Assembly (NCBI GenBank): GCA_030622955.1
Contig: JAUXFM010000003.1
Coordinates: 1 to 60,575 of the forward strand
DNA: 60,575 bases
Direction: 5' to 3'
DNA from: Lentisphaerales bacterium
GTDB lineage: Bacteria > Verrucomicrobiota > Kiritimatiellia > JAUXFM01
The stretch's first letter is position 1. Each line of letters opens with the position of its first letter. Under the pieces are notes generated by a model. That model made no database searches, was not told where the DNA came from, and was given only the letters and a program-made list of their open reading frames with translations. The position numbers and the translations under genes are program-made. Shown here one piece after another: positions 37,966 through 49,468 of the stretch.

Positions 37966-38894
37966 CGGCAGAATACCAATACCTGTTTGGGCCGGTTCCA
38001 TCCCGCCGACTTGGCCTATCGCTTGGTGTTGACCTGCTGACACCCAAGACCTGTACTTTTGACTGTCCTTTTTGTCAGGCCGGGAAGACCACCAGCTTGA
38101 CGGTTTCAAGACAGAACTACGTCCCCATAGATGCGGTGATAGATGAATTCAGGAAGTGGCTGGCCTCAGGCGGCACAGCAGACTGCATCACGCTTGCTGG
38201 CTCTGGTGAGCCGACCCTTCACAAGAACTTTGGCAGGGCGATCGATGCGATCCATGAGCTTTGTGGGATTAGGGTGGTGCTTCTCAGTAATGCCACGCTC
38301 TTCCATGATCCGGATGTCAGGGCGGATGCGGTGCGTGCCGATGTCGTGAAAGCGTCGTTCAGTGCATGGGATGAAGCATCCTTCAGAGAGGTTAATCATC
38401 CGCACGTCGCGGTCAAGTTCAGTGATGTGCTCAGCGGAATCGGGCAGCTCAGAAAAGAACTCGATGGCGAGTTATGGCTTGAGGTAATGATCGTGAATGG
38501 CGTCAACTCTGACCATGATCAGGTTAAGGCGATTGCGGAACTTGCGAGCGGCCTGGGTTCAGATAAGATCCATCTCAATACGGTGGTCAGGCCACCTGCT
38601 GATGGCGTTTCAACGGCAGTGACTATCGAGGAGCTTGGGCGGATGACCCGACTATTCACACCTGAGGCGGAGGTGATATCACGGACAGCGACTAACCAGG
38701 GCGCGCATGTTGCTGCTGCTGACAGTGATGAGATCCTAGCGCTCATCAGGCGCCGACCCTGCACCGGTGCTGACATCGTTGCGGGCCTCGGTATACCTGC
38801 CAGCGTAGCAGAAGAAACTCTAGGTGTCCTTCTTGCAAGAGGACTTGTGGCAAAAGAGAAACGGGGATCTGACGTTTACTATCGGGGACAGTGA
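37962..38894 (+). CDS. Radical SAM protein (COG0731-like)
   Basis: GTG start; 'FGPVPSRRLGLSLGVDLLTPKTCTFDCPFCQAG' has CX3CX2C; 'ITLAGSGEPTLH'. Confidence 0.92.
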   Translation: MTAEYQYLFGPVPSRRLGLSLGVDLLTPKTCTFDCPFCQAGKTTSLTVSRQNYVPIDAVIDEFRKWLASGGTADCITLAGSGEPTLHKNFGRAIDAIHELCGIRVVLLSNATLFHDPDVRADAVRADVVKASFSAWDEASFREVNHPHVAVKFSDVLSGIGQLRKELDGELWLEVMIVNGVNSDHDQVKAIAELASGLGSDKIHLNTVVRPPADGVSTAVTIEELGRMTRLFTPEAEVISRTATNQGAHVAAADSDEILALIRRRPCTGADIVAGLGIPASVAEETLGVLLARGLVAKEKRGSDVYYRGQ

Positions 38895-38972
38895 CCATCA
38901 CGTTTTTCGCTGGTTTTTATCCTCTGTCTCCCTTAAAGTCATATCTCGAATCATTCGCTATGGAATATAGAT

Positions 38973-41900
38973 ATGCAATGGCTTCTCAAAAAGATGCTGG
39001 GAACGAAGAGGGAAAGAGATATCAAGAAGCTCCAGCCCCTCGTCGACCGGATTAATGAGATAGAGGTCGAGTGCCAGTCGCTTTCAGAGGATCAGCTCAA
39101 GGCCAAGACACAGGAATTCAGGGACCGTCTCGAGAAGGACGAATCCATAGATGATATGATGTGCGAGGCCTTTGGGGTCGTGAAGAACGTTTGCAGGCGG
39201 ATTTGCGGGACAACAAGCGATGTCTGTGGGCATGACATGGTCTGGAAGGAGGTGCCATGGGACAGTCAGTTGATTGCTGCAATTGTGCTGCACCAGGGCA
39301 AGATAGCCGAGCTGGCAACCGGTGAAGGCAAGACCCTGGCCGCCACGATGCCTCTCTATCTGAACGCTCTCACAGGGAAGAATGTTCAACTGGTGACGGT
39401 CAATGATTATCTGGCGCGACGCGATGCCCAGTGGATGGGGGCGGTCTACGATTACCTAGGGTTGCGCGTTGGCTGTATACAGAACCAGATGTCGCCCTCG
39501 GAGCGGCGTGAGCAGTATGCGTGCGACATCACGTATGGGACGAACAGCGAGTTCGGTTTCGATTACCTGCGCGATAACGGCATGGCATATACGCCCGAAT
39601 CACAGGTGCAGCGCGATTACTACTACGTCATCATTGATGAAGTCGACAGTATCCTTATAGATGAAGCGCGTACTCCCCTGATCATTTCTGGCCCGGCCCC
39701 GAGTTCCTCTCACCAGTATTTCGAGTTGAAACCCAGGGTTGATCGGCTCGTTAAACAGCAACGCGAACTCTGTAACGGGCTTGCAAAGGAAGCGAAGGAG
39801 CATCTTGAAAAGGGCGATGATGCGCGTGCGCAGCTTCGCCTTTACCAGGTGAGCCATGGGATGCCCAAGCATAGGCAGTTGATGCGTCTTCTCGAGGAGC
39901 CAGCCGTCAGAAAACTCCACGAGCAGATAGAAGGACAGATGCTCACGGATATGCGCAAGGAGCAGGGTCGTGAATTGAGGGAAGAACTCTTCTTTACGAT
40001 CGATGAGCGCGGACATGATGCTAGTCTGACGGAAAAGGGCTGTGAGGCACTTAACCCTTCTGACCCTGATGCATATGTGTTGCCGGACCTGACCTCTGCA
40101 ATGGCGGATCTTGACGGGGAAACGGAGCTTTCGGAGCCTGACAAGATGAATCGGCTCCAGAAGATTCAGGAGAGCTTTACAGAGAAGAGCGAGGTTATTC
40201 ACAATGTTGACCAGCTCATTCGCGCATATTGCCTTTATGAGAAGGATGTCCAGTATGTCGTGCAGGGCAACCAGGTTCTCATCGTGGACGAGAACACTGG
40301 TCGCATGATGCCGGGGCGCAGATGGTCGGACGGGCTGCACCAGGCGGTAGAGGCCAAAGAAGGGGTCAAGATAGAGCGCGAGACGCAGACGCTGGCAACG
40401 ATTACTATTCAGAACTACTTTCGCATGTACTCAAAGCTGGCCGGCATGACCGGTACTGCCGAGACTGAGGCGGACGAGTTCAATGATATTTACAAGCTCG
40501 ATGTTGCCGTGATACCGACGAACCGTCCGGTCAGGCGTCTTGATGGCAACGATGTGATCTACAAGAGCCAGCGGGAGAAGTACGCCGCCATAATTGAAGC
40601 AATATCTGAATGTCATCATAAAGGGCAGCCCGTTCTAGTGGGCACGATTTCTGTCAACACCTCTGAGCTGATAAGTAGGATGCTCAAGAGGGCGAATATC
40701 CCGCACAGTGTGCTGAATGCGAAAAACCATGAGGGAGAAGCGGATATTGTCATGCGTGCGGGGCAGCCCGGTGCCGTGACAATCGCTACGAACATGGCGG
40801 GGCGCGGTACGGATATCAAGCTTGGTGAGGGCGTTGTCCAGATTGGTCGCGACATCGTCGAAAGCGACATCAAGCTCAGCGACAAGGTCGAGGGCAAGAC
40901 GCTGCGCAGTATCCTGGAGGAGCGTCCTTCCGGTCTCTATGTAATGGGGACTGAGCGCCATGAATCGAGACGTATCGACCGCCAGCTGCGTGGAAGGTGC
41001 GCGCGACAGGGCGATCCCGGCGCATCCCAGTTCTTTATCTCCCTTGAAGATGATCTCATGCGCCTGTTCGGATCGGACAGGATCGCAGGGATCATGGAAC
41101 GGCTCGGCCTCCAGGAAGGACAGATGTTGGAGCACAGGTGGTTGAACCGATCGATTGAGACGGCCCAGCGTCGTGTTGAGCAGCATAACTTCTCCATACG
41201 CAAACGTACGCTTCAGTACGACGACGTGATGAATAAGCAGCGCGAGATTATTTATGGTTTCCGCGGCGAAATCGTGCGCTCAGAGAATGTCGGTCAGCAT
41301 ATATGCGACATCATTGAGGATGTTGTTTCCGACAATGCCCAGCAATCGGTCACGGGTCAACCGGAGGGTGTGGCGGCTTTTGTTGACTGGGTCAGGACCA
41401 GTTTCCCTGTACCTATCAGGGTAGAGGATCTCGCAGAGATAAAGGATGATCCTGAGGCCTGTGCTGAGCATGTCTTCAGGAAGGTCAAGGCTGCGTATGA
41501 CCTGAAAGTCCGGTCAGAATCCGAAGATGAAGATGCGGTGAGAAGCCTGGAGCGAAGCATCATTCTGCAGGCAATTGATTCGCATTGGCAGGATTATCTC
41601 AGGGGTATGGATTCGCTGCGGGAAGGGGTAGGGCTCAGAGCATACGGTCAGAGGGATCCGTTGGTCGAGTACAAGCGAGAAGCATTCGATATGTTCGAGA
41701 CGCTGATGGATACTATCAAGCAGGATGTGACTCATGCTGCGTTTCGTTCGGCAACGTCCGCTGAGTCTTTTGAGAGGTTTATGGATGCTTTGCCGCAGAT
41801 GCTGAAGCATGATGATGTCTCGGTTCTGGGCAAAGGTACTGCAGGGCCGACGCGAGCCGGGCGCGGTGCTCTTTCCGGCCCGTTAGGACTTGATGGCATA

Positions 41901-42032
41901 GACGGGCCATCACCTGAGTCGCGTGCTGGGGGTCCACAGCCATTCAGGCGGGAAAGCCCAAAGGTAGGAAGGAACGATCCTTGTCCCTGCGGCAGTGGCA
42001 AGAAGTACAAGAAATGCTGTGGTGCGAAGTGA
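38973..42032 (+). CDS. secA: Preprotein translocase ATPase SecA
   Basis: 1019 aa; '[41 protein letters not shown]', '[13 protein letters not shown]', SEC-C tail '[19 protein letters not shown]'. Confidence 0.99.
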   Translation: MQWLLKKMLGTKRERDIKKLQPLVDRINEIEVECQSLSEDQLKAKTQEFRDRLEKDESIDDMMCEAFGVVKNVCRRICGTTSDVCGHDMVWKEVPWDSQLIAAIVLHQGKIAELATGEGKTLAATMPLYLNALTGKNVQLVTVNDYLARRDAQWMGAVYDYLGLRVGCIQNQMSPSERREQYACDITYGTNSEFGFDYLRDNGMAYTPESQVQRDYYYVIIDEVDSILIDEARTPLIISGPAPSSSHQYFELKPRVDRLVKQQRELCNGLAKEAKEHLEKGDDARAQLRLYQVSHGMPKHRQLMRLLEEPAVRKLHEQIEGQMLTDMRKEQGRELREELFFTIDERGHDASLTEKGCEALNPSDPDAYVLPDLTSAMADLDGETELSEPDKMNRLQKIQESFTEKSEVIHNVDQLIRAYCLYEKDVQYVVQGNQVLIVDENTGRMMPGRRWSDGLHQAVEAKEGVKIERETQTLATITIQNYFRMYSKLAGMTGTAETEADEFNDIYKLDVAVIPTNRPVRRLDGNDVIYKSQREKYAAIIEAISECHHKGQPVLVGTISVNTSELISRMLKRANIPHSVLNAKNHEGEADIVMRAGQPGAVTIATNMAGRGTDIKLGEGVVQIGRDIVESDIKLSDKVEGKTLRSILEERPSGLYVMGTERHESRRIDRQLRGRCARQGDPGASQFFISLEDDLMRLFGSDRIAGIMERLGLQEGQMLEHRWLNRSIETAQRRVEQHNFSIRKRTLQYDDVMNKQREIIYGFRGEIVRSENVGQHICDIIEDVVSDNAQQSVTGQPEGVAAFVDWVRTSFPVPIRVEDLAEIKDDPEACAEHVFRKVKAAYDLKVRSESEDEDAVRSLERSIILQAIDSHWQDYLRGMDSLREGVGLRAYGQRDPLVEYKREAFDMFETLMDTIKQDVTHAAFRSATSAESFERFMDALPQMLKHDDVSVLGKGTAGPTRAGRGALSGPLGLDGIDGPSPESRAGGPQPFRRESPKVGRNDPCPCGSGKKYKKCCGAK

Positions 42033-42566
42033 GTCACTTCGTCCCCGTCGTTCGTTGCTAGAGCAATTCACGAATGACCTGCAGCATACATACTTGCTGT
42101 GGCGTTGGCTGAATCTCTTCAAAAGACACAACATAGTTCTCGTTGCTGGGGCAGAAATTGATCGATTCGCTTTCGTAGAGGATCCTCGTGGAATCAACAG
42201 CCAAGCAATGCGACAACTTCTTCACTCGAGAAGGTGGCCATCGGCTTTCTTGAGCAAGTAGGCAGCATGTCGATCGGGTTGACCCTGTAGTAGCTGCAAT
42301 GCTGGCACTTGAACTGCTTGTAAGGGGTATTTAAGTGCCTGTTGATATCGCGTGGAGCAGGTTGAGCGCCCTGCCGTTTCTTGTTGTGTGTAGGGCATAT
42401 TCCTTTTGCAAGCATCTATTTGGCGTAGATTATTGATGAATCCTTCTTGCTTACGTCGACGACGTATAGTCCGGAGTGGGATGCGGGCCAAGGGTTGTGA
42501 GCGTCACTAATCGGCAGTCAATCATTCGCTTTTTGGAGCCCTGTCTATGGTGTCATTTGTCCATCT

Positions 42567-44342
42567 GTGAACAGGAAAACGATGCGAAATTCCTCCACCT
42601 TCAGCGTTCTTTGTGTCTATCATGCCGCAATGACGAATAGGACGGTACATTTGCTGAAATGGATTGGAGCGCTGTCGTCAGGGCTCATGCTGGCATCAGC
42701 TTTCCCGCCACTCGAATATACGGAGGCCGCCTGGGTTGGCCTGGCGCCACTCCTGCTGGCGGTCTTCTATTCGAACCCTTCGGAATCATTCAAGCTCGGC
42801 TGGTTTTCCGGCGCTGTTTTCTGGCTGTGCAATATTGGATGGCTGCTGAACCTGGGTTTTACCGGGGGGCCGATGCTCCTTGTGGCCGCAGGTTGGTTGC
42901 TGCTCTCGATTTATGCTGGACTCTATATTGGTCTCTTCTGCTGGGTGACGGCCTGGTGGTTCTCAAAGTTCCCGCAAGAGAAATGGCATAACAGTGTGCT
43001 GTTGACCCTGGCGATTCCTCTTCTGTGGATTGGTCTGGAGTATGCACGTTCGACGCTGTTCACCGGTTTTCCATGGAACCAGCTTGGTGTGAGTCAATAC
43101 AGGAACCTGGTCATAATACAAATGGCGTCATGGGGCGGAGTATATGCTGTTTCTGGAATCGTGATGCTTGTGAATGCGGGAATTGCGACAACGGCCGCGC
43201 GCCACATCGCCCTACACAGGATCAGACGCCGTGTCAGGATACACGTCGAGCTGTTTATTGTTCTTACGGTTTTGGCAATTGCGCTTGTAGGTGGCCGAAG
43301 AGCCCTGCTGCGATTGGCGATGAGGAGCGGAGGGCGTCCAGTCACGATTGCCGTCATTCAGCCGGATGTCGAGCAGTTGAAGAAATGGCCGGATGAGTTT
43401 CGACGCCATATCGCAGGAAAGTTGTGGCGCCAGACCGATCTAGCCAGCGTGATGAAGCCTGACCTTATTGTGTGGCCGGAAACGTCTGCACCGGGGGCGG
43501 TCAGGAATGATCCTGAGCTGGCATGGTTCGTTTCCGGGATGGCGCGCGAGAAAGCGCCGATCCTGGTGGGCTCGATGGATGTTCGTGGTGCTGACCAGGA
43601 ACCAGTCAACTTGGTCGATCTTGAAGAGGGCTTGGAGCTGGAGTATCACAACTGTTCCTTTCTGTTTGACCGGAATGGCATGATTTCGGGGGACTATTCG
43701 AAGCGACACTTGGTGCCTTTCGGTGAGTATATTCCATTGTCGCGCTGGATCAAGCCGCTTGAAAGAGTCGCCCCACTTGGTTGGAACTGTTCGGCTGGGA
43801 ACACGAGTACGGTGTTTCAATTGCGAATTGACGAAGGAGCAGTAGCGTCGGTAAACATTGTGCCCTTTTCCGTGTTGTTATGCTTTGAGGATACCGTAGC
43901 GTGGCTTGCGCGGAAGAGCGTTAGGAATGGAGCCAAATTGATCATTAATCAAACGAACGACGCATGGTTCGATCCATCTTCTGCATCGCTGCAGCATGCC
44001 TGCCATTCAGTATTCCGTGCTGTTGAGAACAGGGTCGCAGTAGTGCGCTCTGCTAACACGGGTATGAGTTGCCTGATAAGTGACACGGGAGTCCTGGGAG
44101 GCTCTACTGGGGACCGGGTCCTTAAGACAAATGCTGAGAGCTTCCTGATGGTCGCTCCCGTCATCCATGATGATGCAGGCAAGACATTTTATGCTCGATG
44201 GGGTGACCTGTTTCTCGCTGTTCCCTGCTTTGTGCTGGCTGTTGCTCACGTTCTGTATCTGGCTGGTAGGCATGCCGTAAATAGATGGCGTGGACGGAAG
44301 TTGAAGCTTGCAACGGGGGAATTGAGTGCGGATACTGCCTGA
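42567..44342 (+). CDS. lnt: Apolipoprotein N-acyltransferase (start may be 42630)
   Basis: N-terminal TM bundle; nitrilase domain with E ('VWPETSAPG'), K ('DYSKRHLVPFGEYIP') and C ('LLCFEDT'). Confidence 0.93.
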   Translation: MNRKTMRNSSTFSVLCVYHAAMTNRTVHLLKWIGALSSGLMLASAFPPLEYTEAAWVGLAPLLLAVFYSNPSESFKLGWFSGAVFWLCNIGWLLNLGFTGGPMLLVAAGWLLLSIYAGLYIGLFCWVTAWWFSKFPQEKWHNSVLLTLAIPLLWIGLEYARSTLFTGFPWNQLGVSQYRNLVIIQMASWGGVYAVSGIVMLVNAGIATTAARHIALHRIRRRVRIHVELFIVLTVLAIALVGGRRALLRLAMRSGGRPVTIAVIQPDVEQLKKWPDEFRRHIAGKLWRQTDLASVMKPDLIVWPETSAPGAVRNDPELAWFVSGMAREKAPILVGSMDVRGADQEPVNLVDLEEGLELEYHNCSFLFDRNGMISGDYSKRHLVPFGEYIPLSRWIKPLERVAPLGWNCSAGNTSTVFQLRIDEGAVASVNIVPFSVLLCFEDTVAWLARKSVRNGAKLIINQTNDAWFDPSSASLQHACHSVFRAVENRVAVVRSANTGMSCLISDTGVLGGSTGDRVLKTNAESFLMVAPVIHDDAGKTFYARWGDLFLAVPCFVLAVAHVLYLAGRHAVNRWRGRKLKLATGELSADTA

Positions 44343-44390
44343 GCTCAGAACATCTGGGCAATATTTACTGCCAAGCTCGGAGGGAATGGG

Positions 44391-45516
44391 ATGCTGGAAG
44401 AGGTCAAGGAACGCCTGGATGCTTTGAAGAAGCGCGCCTCGGAAATGAGAGGCTATCTTTGACATTGATTCGCGTGAGAAGATACTGGCTGACTGCGAAA
44501 AGAACTCTTCTGCGCCCAGCTTCTGGAACGATCAGGCGAAAGCCAAGATCGTAATAGACAAGGCTAACCGCCAACGGCTTGTCATTAATCCGTACCTGGC
44601 GCTTGAAAAGCTCGTCGAAGATGGTGGATTGCTGCTTGAGCTGGCGGAATCGGAATCTAATGAGGAAGAATCCCGAAAGGCCCTGCAGGAGGCAGCCGCG
44701 TCACTTGACAAGGGCGAGAAGGCATTCGAGAAACTTGAGTTGCAATCCTTGCTCAGCGGCGAACTCGATGAGAAGAGCGCCTATGTCTCTTTACACGCTG
44801 GTGCGGGGGGGACAGAATCCTGCGACTGGGCCGATATGCTCTTCAGGATGTATCGGCGATATTGTGATATTGCCGGGTTCAAACATGAGATTCTCGATTT
44901 TCAGGCTGGTGACGAGGCGGGGATCAAACGAGTTATGTTCCTCGTTGAAGGGCCATACGCCTATGGCAACCTGAAAGCAGAGCGTGGTGTCCACAGACTC
45001 GTGCGAATAAGCCCCTTCGACGCGAACAAGAGACGACATACCTCTTTTGCTGGTCTTGACGTGGTTGCTGAAATTGAAGATGACATCGAAGTCGACATTG
45101 CAGAGAGCGACCTCAGGGTTGACACGTACCGCGCAAGTGGTGCCGGCGGCCAGCATGTCAACACCACCGATTCAGCTGTAAGATTAACGCATTTGCCGTC
45201 GGGTATTGTGGTTGGCTGCCAGGCTGAAAGGTCACAGCATATGAATAGGACGAAGGCGATGAAGGTCCTGCGTGCCAAGCTTTATGAGTGGTTGCTCGAC
45301 CAGAAACGGAAAGACATGGAGCGATTCTACAGCGCGAAGGGCGAGATAGCCTGGGGCAGCCAGATCCGATCGTATGTCATGCAGCCTTATACGATGGTCA
45401 AGGATCACCGCACTAGCGTGCAGTCATCCAATGTGCAATCGGTGCTTGATGGGAATATATCCGAATTCATTGAAGGTTACTTAAAGAAGACGGTTGGGGC
45501 GGAGACTAGTGGGTAG
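44391..45516 (+). CDS. prfB: Peptide chain release factor 2, expressed via +1 frameshift at CTTTGAC (TGA 44460-44462)
   Basis: Zero-frame MLEEVKERLDALKKRASEMRGYL then TGA; +1 frame DIDSREKILADCEK... ; 'SPF' specificity motif and 'GAGGQHVN'. Confidence 0.96.
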
Positions 45517-45580
45517 TGCGCATTACATCAGAAGAGTCGAGAATCGAAATCTTGGCCCAGACTGAAGAAGGAAGAAAGAT

Positions 45581-46465
45581 ATGGCGTTGAAGAGCATGAC
45601 TGGGTATGGGCGTGGCGAAGGTGCATCTGGTGGCGTGAAAATCGAAGTGTCGATCAGTTCTGTGAACCGCCGCCAGTTTGATTGCAAGATTGGTGTTCCT
45701 CGATTCCTGGCAGGCCTTGAGTCACGAATTCACGAGATTATCCATAAACGTATTTCCCGTGGCGGGGTGTCAGGAACCGTGAATGTCGTGTTTGCTGATG
45801 AAGAAGGCTTTCGTCGTCTACAGATTAATGAGAAAGCTGCAGCAGCATATGTTTCCCGATTGAGACGAGTGGCAAAGAAATTAAGAATTAAGGACGACAT
45901 CAGTGCATCGATGCTACTCGAACTTCCTGGCGTTGTTCAGTCGAGGCAACCACGTGAGGATGATGGGAAGACCTGGGCATTACTCGCAAGAGCGCTGCGC
46001 TCTGCGTTGAGCCAGTTGCTGGCAATGCGGGCCAAGGAGGGGCATGCTCTTTCGATTGATCTGAAGCGAAGATTCGGAAGCTTGGCAAAATACCTGGCAT
46101 CCGTGAGTAAGTTAGCAGGCACAGTCAGTGTGAAGCACAGGAAGAGGTTGATGGCTCGATTGAATGCTGCAGGTTGTGATAGTGCAGTGGATGCAGATCG
46201 GCTTGCGCGAGAGCTGGCAATCTTTGCGGAGCGGTCGGATATAACCGAGGAGATTACAAGACTGCAGAGTCATTTGGGGCAGGCTTCGAAGCTGTTCGAG
46301 TCGGAAAAGCCTGTTGGCAGGACGATGGATTTCCTTGCACAGGAACTGTTCAGGGAGATCAACACGATTGGGTCGAAGGCAAGTGATCCAATAATCTCGA
46401 AACATGTTATACGATTTAAGACAGAACTGGAGCGAATCAGGGAACAGGTCCAGAATGTGGAATAG
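45581..46465 (+). CDS. yicC: YicC family endoribonuclease-like protein
   Basis: 'MALKSMTGYGRGEGASGGVKIEVSISSVNRR' N-terminus; C-terminal 'GRTMDFLAQELFREINTIGSKASD'. Confidence 0.95.
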   Translation: MALKSMTGYGRGEGASGGVKIEVSISSVNRRQFDCKIGVPRFLAGLESRIHEIIHKRISRGGVSGTVNVVFADEEGFRRLQINEKAAAAYVSRLRRVAKKLRIKDDISASMLLELPGVVQSRQPREDDGKTWALLARALRSALSQLLAMRAKEGHALSIDLKRRFGSLAKYLASVSKLAGTVSVKHRKRLMARLNAAGCDSAVDADRLARELAIFAERSDITEEITRLQSHLGQASKLFESEKPVGRTMDFLAQELFREINTIGSKASDPIISKHVIRFKTELERIREQVQNVE

Positions 46466-46570
46466 GGAGAGGGTTGAAGGTTGAGGGCCTGTCGCCCATT
46501 GGGTGGCGCCGGTTGTGGCTGTTAGAAGCGTTCCACGGGATTTGGGCAAGATGCCGTTGAGACCTGAAAC

Positions 46571-47203
46571 ATGCGTGAAAGAATGGAGAAACGATTGATA
46601 GATATGACGGCAGGCACGACGCCTCTCTTGATTCTGGTGGTGGCACCTTCGGGTGCAGGAAAGTCCACTATCTGTGACAGACTCATCGACGAATGTGCGA
46701 ACATCGTCTATTCCATATCTTGCACGACGAGACAGCCGCGCGGCGAAGAGACCGATGGGGTCGACTACTATTTTCTTGCCGAGGCTGATTTCGATGCGAA
46801 TGTGGCTGATGACGCATTCCTCGAAAATGCCGTGGTGCACGGTTTTAGATATGGGACATTGAGGAGAACGGTTGCTGAAGGACTGCGCGCAGGGAACGAC
46901 GTGCTCATGGACATCGACGTCCAGGGGGCCAAACAGATCAGGGAGACAATTGGTGCTCTATCTGACGAGGATCCGATCAGGAAAGGGTTCCTGGATATCT
47001 TCATAGTGCCGCCCTCGCTCGAGGAGCTAGAGAAGCGATTGACGGGCAGGGGCGAGGATGATTCAGAGACAATAGGGTTGCGCCTCATTAATGCAGAGGC
47101 CGAAATGGCATGCGCGGGGGAATTTGCACATGTCATAGTCAATGATGTGCTCGATAAATGCTATGCATCAGTCAGAAGAGTGATTGAGGACAAGCGTGTG
47201 TAG
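46571..47203 (+). CDS. gmk: Guanylate kinase (start may be 46604)
   Basis: 'VVAPSGAGKSTICDRL', 'SISCTTRQPRGEETDGVDYYF', 'DVLMDIDVQGAKQI'. Confidence 0.94.
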   Translation: MRERMEKRLIDMTAGTTPLLILVVAPSGAGKSTICDRLIDECANIVYSISCTTRQPRGEETDGVDYYFLAEADFDANVADDAFLENAVVHGFRYGTLRRTVAEGLRAGNDVLMDIDVQGAKQIRETIGALSDEDPIRKGFLDIFIVPPSLEELEKRLTGRGEDDSETIGLRLINAEAEMACAGEFAHVIVNDVLDKCYASVRRVIEDKRV

Positions 47204-47224
47204 TAACAGCCGGAGGAGAGGAAA

Positions 47225-47770
47225 ATGGCGGAAAAGAAATCGATAGTCTTTGGCGTGACGGGATCTATTGCGGCATACAAGGCTGCCGAGCTGGTGCGCA
47301 TGATGAAGCGCTTGGATTGGGATGTGCGGGTGATAATGACCGAATCTGCGCTGGAGTTCGTTGGTGAGTTGACGTTCGAGACGCTATCGCAGCATCCTGT
47401 GAGTATAGAAATGTTCAGCGAGTCAGAGTCCTGGGACATTGAGCATGTTTCCCTGGCCGACAGTGCCGACGTCATGCTGATCGCGCCCTGTACCGCCAAT
47501 GTCATTGGCAAGGTGGCGAATGGGCTGGCCGATGATCTCCTGACTGCGACAGTTCTTGCATCCAAAGCGCCTGTTGTGATAGCTCCAGCGATGAATGTTG
47601 GAATGTGGGAGAATGTTGCAACTCGTGACAATGTGGCTCTACTCAAGAAGAGGGGCGTAGCGATTGTTGATGTAGGCGAAGGTGATCTAGCTTGCGGTTA
47701 TGAAGGCAAGGGCCGCCTTGCAGATCTTGACACGATCATGAGTGTGGTAGAGGGCGCACTTCGGGGCTGA
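47225..47770 (+). CDS. coaC: Flavoprotein, phosphopantothenoylcysteine decarboxylase (CoaC-type)
   Basis: 181 aa; 'VFGVTGSIAAYKAAELVRMMKR', 'LIAPCTANVIGKVANGLADDLL', 'PAMNVGMWEN'; no CoaB domain. Confidence 0.88.
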   Translation: MAEKKSIVFGVTGSIAAYKAAELVRMMKRLDWDVRVIMTESALEFVGELTFETLSQHPVSIEMFSESESWDIEHVSLADSADVMLIAPCTANVIGKVANGLADDLLTATVLASKAPVVIAPAMNVGMWENVATRDNVALLKKRGVAIVDVGEGDLACGYEGKGRLADLDTIMSVVEGALRG

Positions 47771-47777
47771 CAATGCA

Positions 47778-48122
47778 ATGAAGACCGCAATCCTGCGAAA
47801 AGATGGTTCAACAGTTATCGAGCGGATTCAGGTGGCTGAGGGCTTATGGGAAAGAGGCGTGGGGTTGCTTGGCAGGAAATCACTTGCACCCGGTAATGCA
47901 ATGATGTTTAGGAATTGCGCCTGTGTACATACCTGTTTCATGCGTTTTCGATTAGACTTTCTTTTCCTGGATCCTGAATATCGTTTCCTGCGAATGGTCA
48001 GCGATGTGGGCCCTTTCCGTGTCGTTCATGGCGGAAGAGGGGCGAGGACTGTCATTGAAATGCAGGCGGGATGGTTCAATAGTGATGGGATCGAGGAGGG
48101 TAGTACGTTCGAACTGGCGTGA
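47778..48122 (+). CDS. DUF192 family protein
   Basis: 'VAEGLWERGVGLLGRKSLAPGNAMMFRNCACVHTCFMRFRLDFLFLDPEYRFLRM'. Confidence 0.88.
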   Translation: MKTAILRKDGSTVIERIQVAEGLWERGVGLLGRKSLAPGNAMMFRNCACVHTCFMRFRLDFLFLDPEYRFLRMVSDVGPFRVVHGGRGARTVIEMQAGWFNSDGIEEGSTFELA

Positions 48123-48124
48123 GA

Positions 48125-49468
48125 TTATGGCGCAGGTGCTGTTGTGGTTATTGACCCATTTGAGCCAAAGGTAGCCTTCTTGAACGTTTTGTAAATGCCT
48201 GGATTTGTCTCTAGCCTGATGTTGCCATTGGGGTATCTGCGGACCAGCATTCCTTCAGTTCTTTGCCCGTCTTTCAGCACGATGAAGTAGTTGGAGATGA
48301 AAAGGCGAGGAAGCCGTTTGTGAAGCGCAGCCGTCTCATTGCGCTTGATTGTGACGGTCGCGGTAACTGTCTTGTAGCCCTCTCGTACAAGCTGGATCTG
48401 GTGGTCGCCCTGCACGATTAATTCAATATCGTAAACCTGCGACAGGTTCCCTTCATTTGCTGGCTTCGTTGTTCCGACTTCAACGCCGTCGATGAATACC
48501 TTGACGCTATGTGGTTCAGTAACTATTGAGAGGGAACCAGCATTCTTTGTGAGTCTGAACTCTTCACTCTCGCTTTTCGCGGGACGGACCGTGATGTTCC
48601 TGGCATCTGCATCATAGCCGGGCATTTCGACCCTGACCCGATATATGCCGGGCTCAGCTTCCTCTAGTTTGAAGGGCGTTACCCCTTTGCGCTGGTTGTT
48701 GACATATACCCTTGCACCTTCAGGTATTGAATGAATCATGAGGGAGGAAGGTTTTGCTTTAAGGGCGACGACGATCCTGGGTGTTTGTCCGGCGCGCACG
48801 ATCAATTGTTGCGTATAGGGGAAGTAGTTCTTGAGATTGACCTCAAGAGCATAGGCGCCTGCGGGGAGATGGTCTATTGCGCAGGGGGTAGTGCCCTTGA
48901 TGGCGCCATCAAGCAGGACGCGGGCACCCATAGGCTGTGAACTGACCGAGACATTGGCACTGTTGAGAGCCAGCTTAACGTCTATCTTCCTGGGCTTGCA
49001 ATCAGTGGCCGCAAGCTCGACTTCACGCGGCTGATAACCTGCCTTGGTTATGTTTACTCGATAAGTGCCAAGCGGCTGGGCGGCAATAAGGAGAGGCGTC
49101 TTGCCCTTGTGTGCACCGTCTATGGAAACGTCGGCTCCCTCTGGTTCGGAATGCACGAGGATGAGGGCCTGGAGTGGTTTCAGTTTGAACTCAATCAGTC
49201 GCTTGTCTCCAGGTGTGAGCACAACGGTCCTTCTTTCTTCAATATATCCCGCGAGTGTCAGGGTCAGGAGGTGCGTGCCGGGCCTCAAGTTCGGGATGTC
49301 GCATGGCGTGCCGCCCTGCGGGATGCCGTCACAGGAGACTGCAACGCCCTTGGGTTCCGATTTCACTCTCAATTGCGGGCTGACCGGTGCATCCTGCGCC
49401 AATGTGGATGCTGCACATATGGATACCAAACAGAGTATCGTAAGAGATTTGGAAAACATGCTTGTCAT
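48125..49468 (-). CDS. Secreted protein with about five PEGA repeats
   Basis: Signal peptide; repeats such as 'SEPEGADVSIDGAHKGKTPLLI', 'SQPMGARVLLDGAIKGTTPCAI', 'SIPEGARVYVNNQRKGVTPFKL'. Confidence 0.92.
   Translation of the reverse strand: MTSMFSKSLTILCLVSICAASTLAQDAPVSPQLRVKSEPKGVAVSCDGIPQGGTPCDIPNLRPGTHLLTLTLAGYIEERRTVVLTPGDKRLIEFKLKPLQALILVHSEPEGADVSIDGAHKGKTPLLIAAQPLGTYRVNITKAGYQPREVELAATDCKPRKIDVKLALNSANVSVSSQPMGARVLLDGAIKGTTPCAIDHLPAGAYALEVNLKNYFPYTQQLIVRAGQTPRIVVALKAKPSSLMIHSIPEGARVYVNNQRKGVTPFKLEEAEPGIYRVRVEMPGYDADARNITVRPAKSESEEFRLTKNAGSLSIVTEPHSVKVFIDGVEVGTTKPANEGNLSQVYDIELIVQGDHQIQLVREGYKTVTATVTIKRNETAALHKRLPRLFISNYFIVLKDGQRTEGMLVRRYPNGNIRLETNPGIYKTFKKATFGSNGSITTTAPAP

Noticed and set aside
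39600-40340. 246-aa minus-strand ORF
   Set aside because: Antisense shadow of secA.
46112-46840. 242-aa minus-strand ORF
   Set aside because: Antisense to yicC and gmk; no domain signature.
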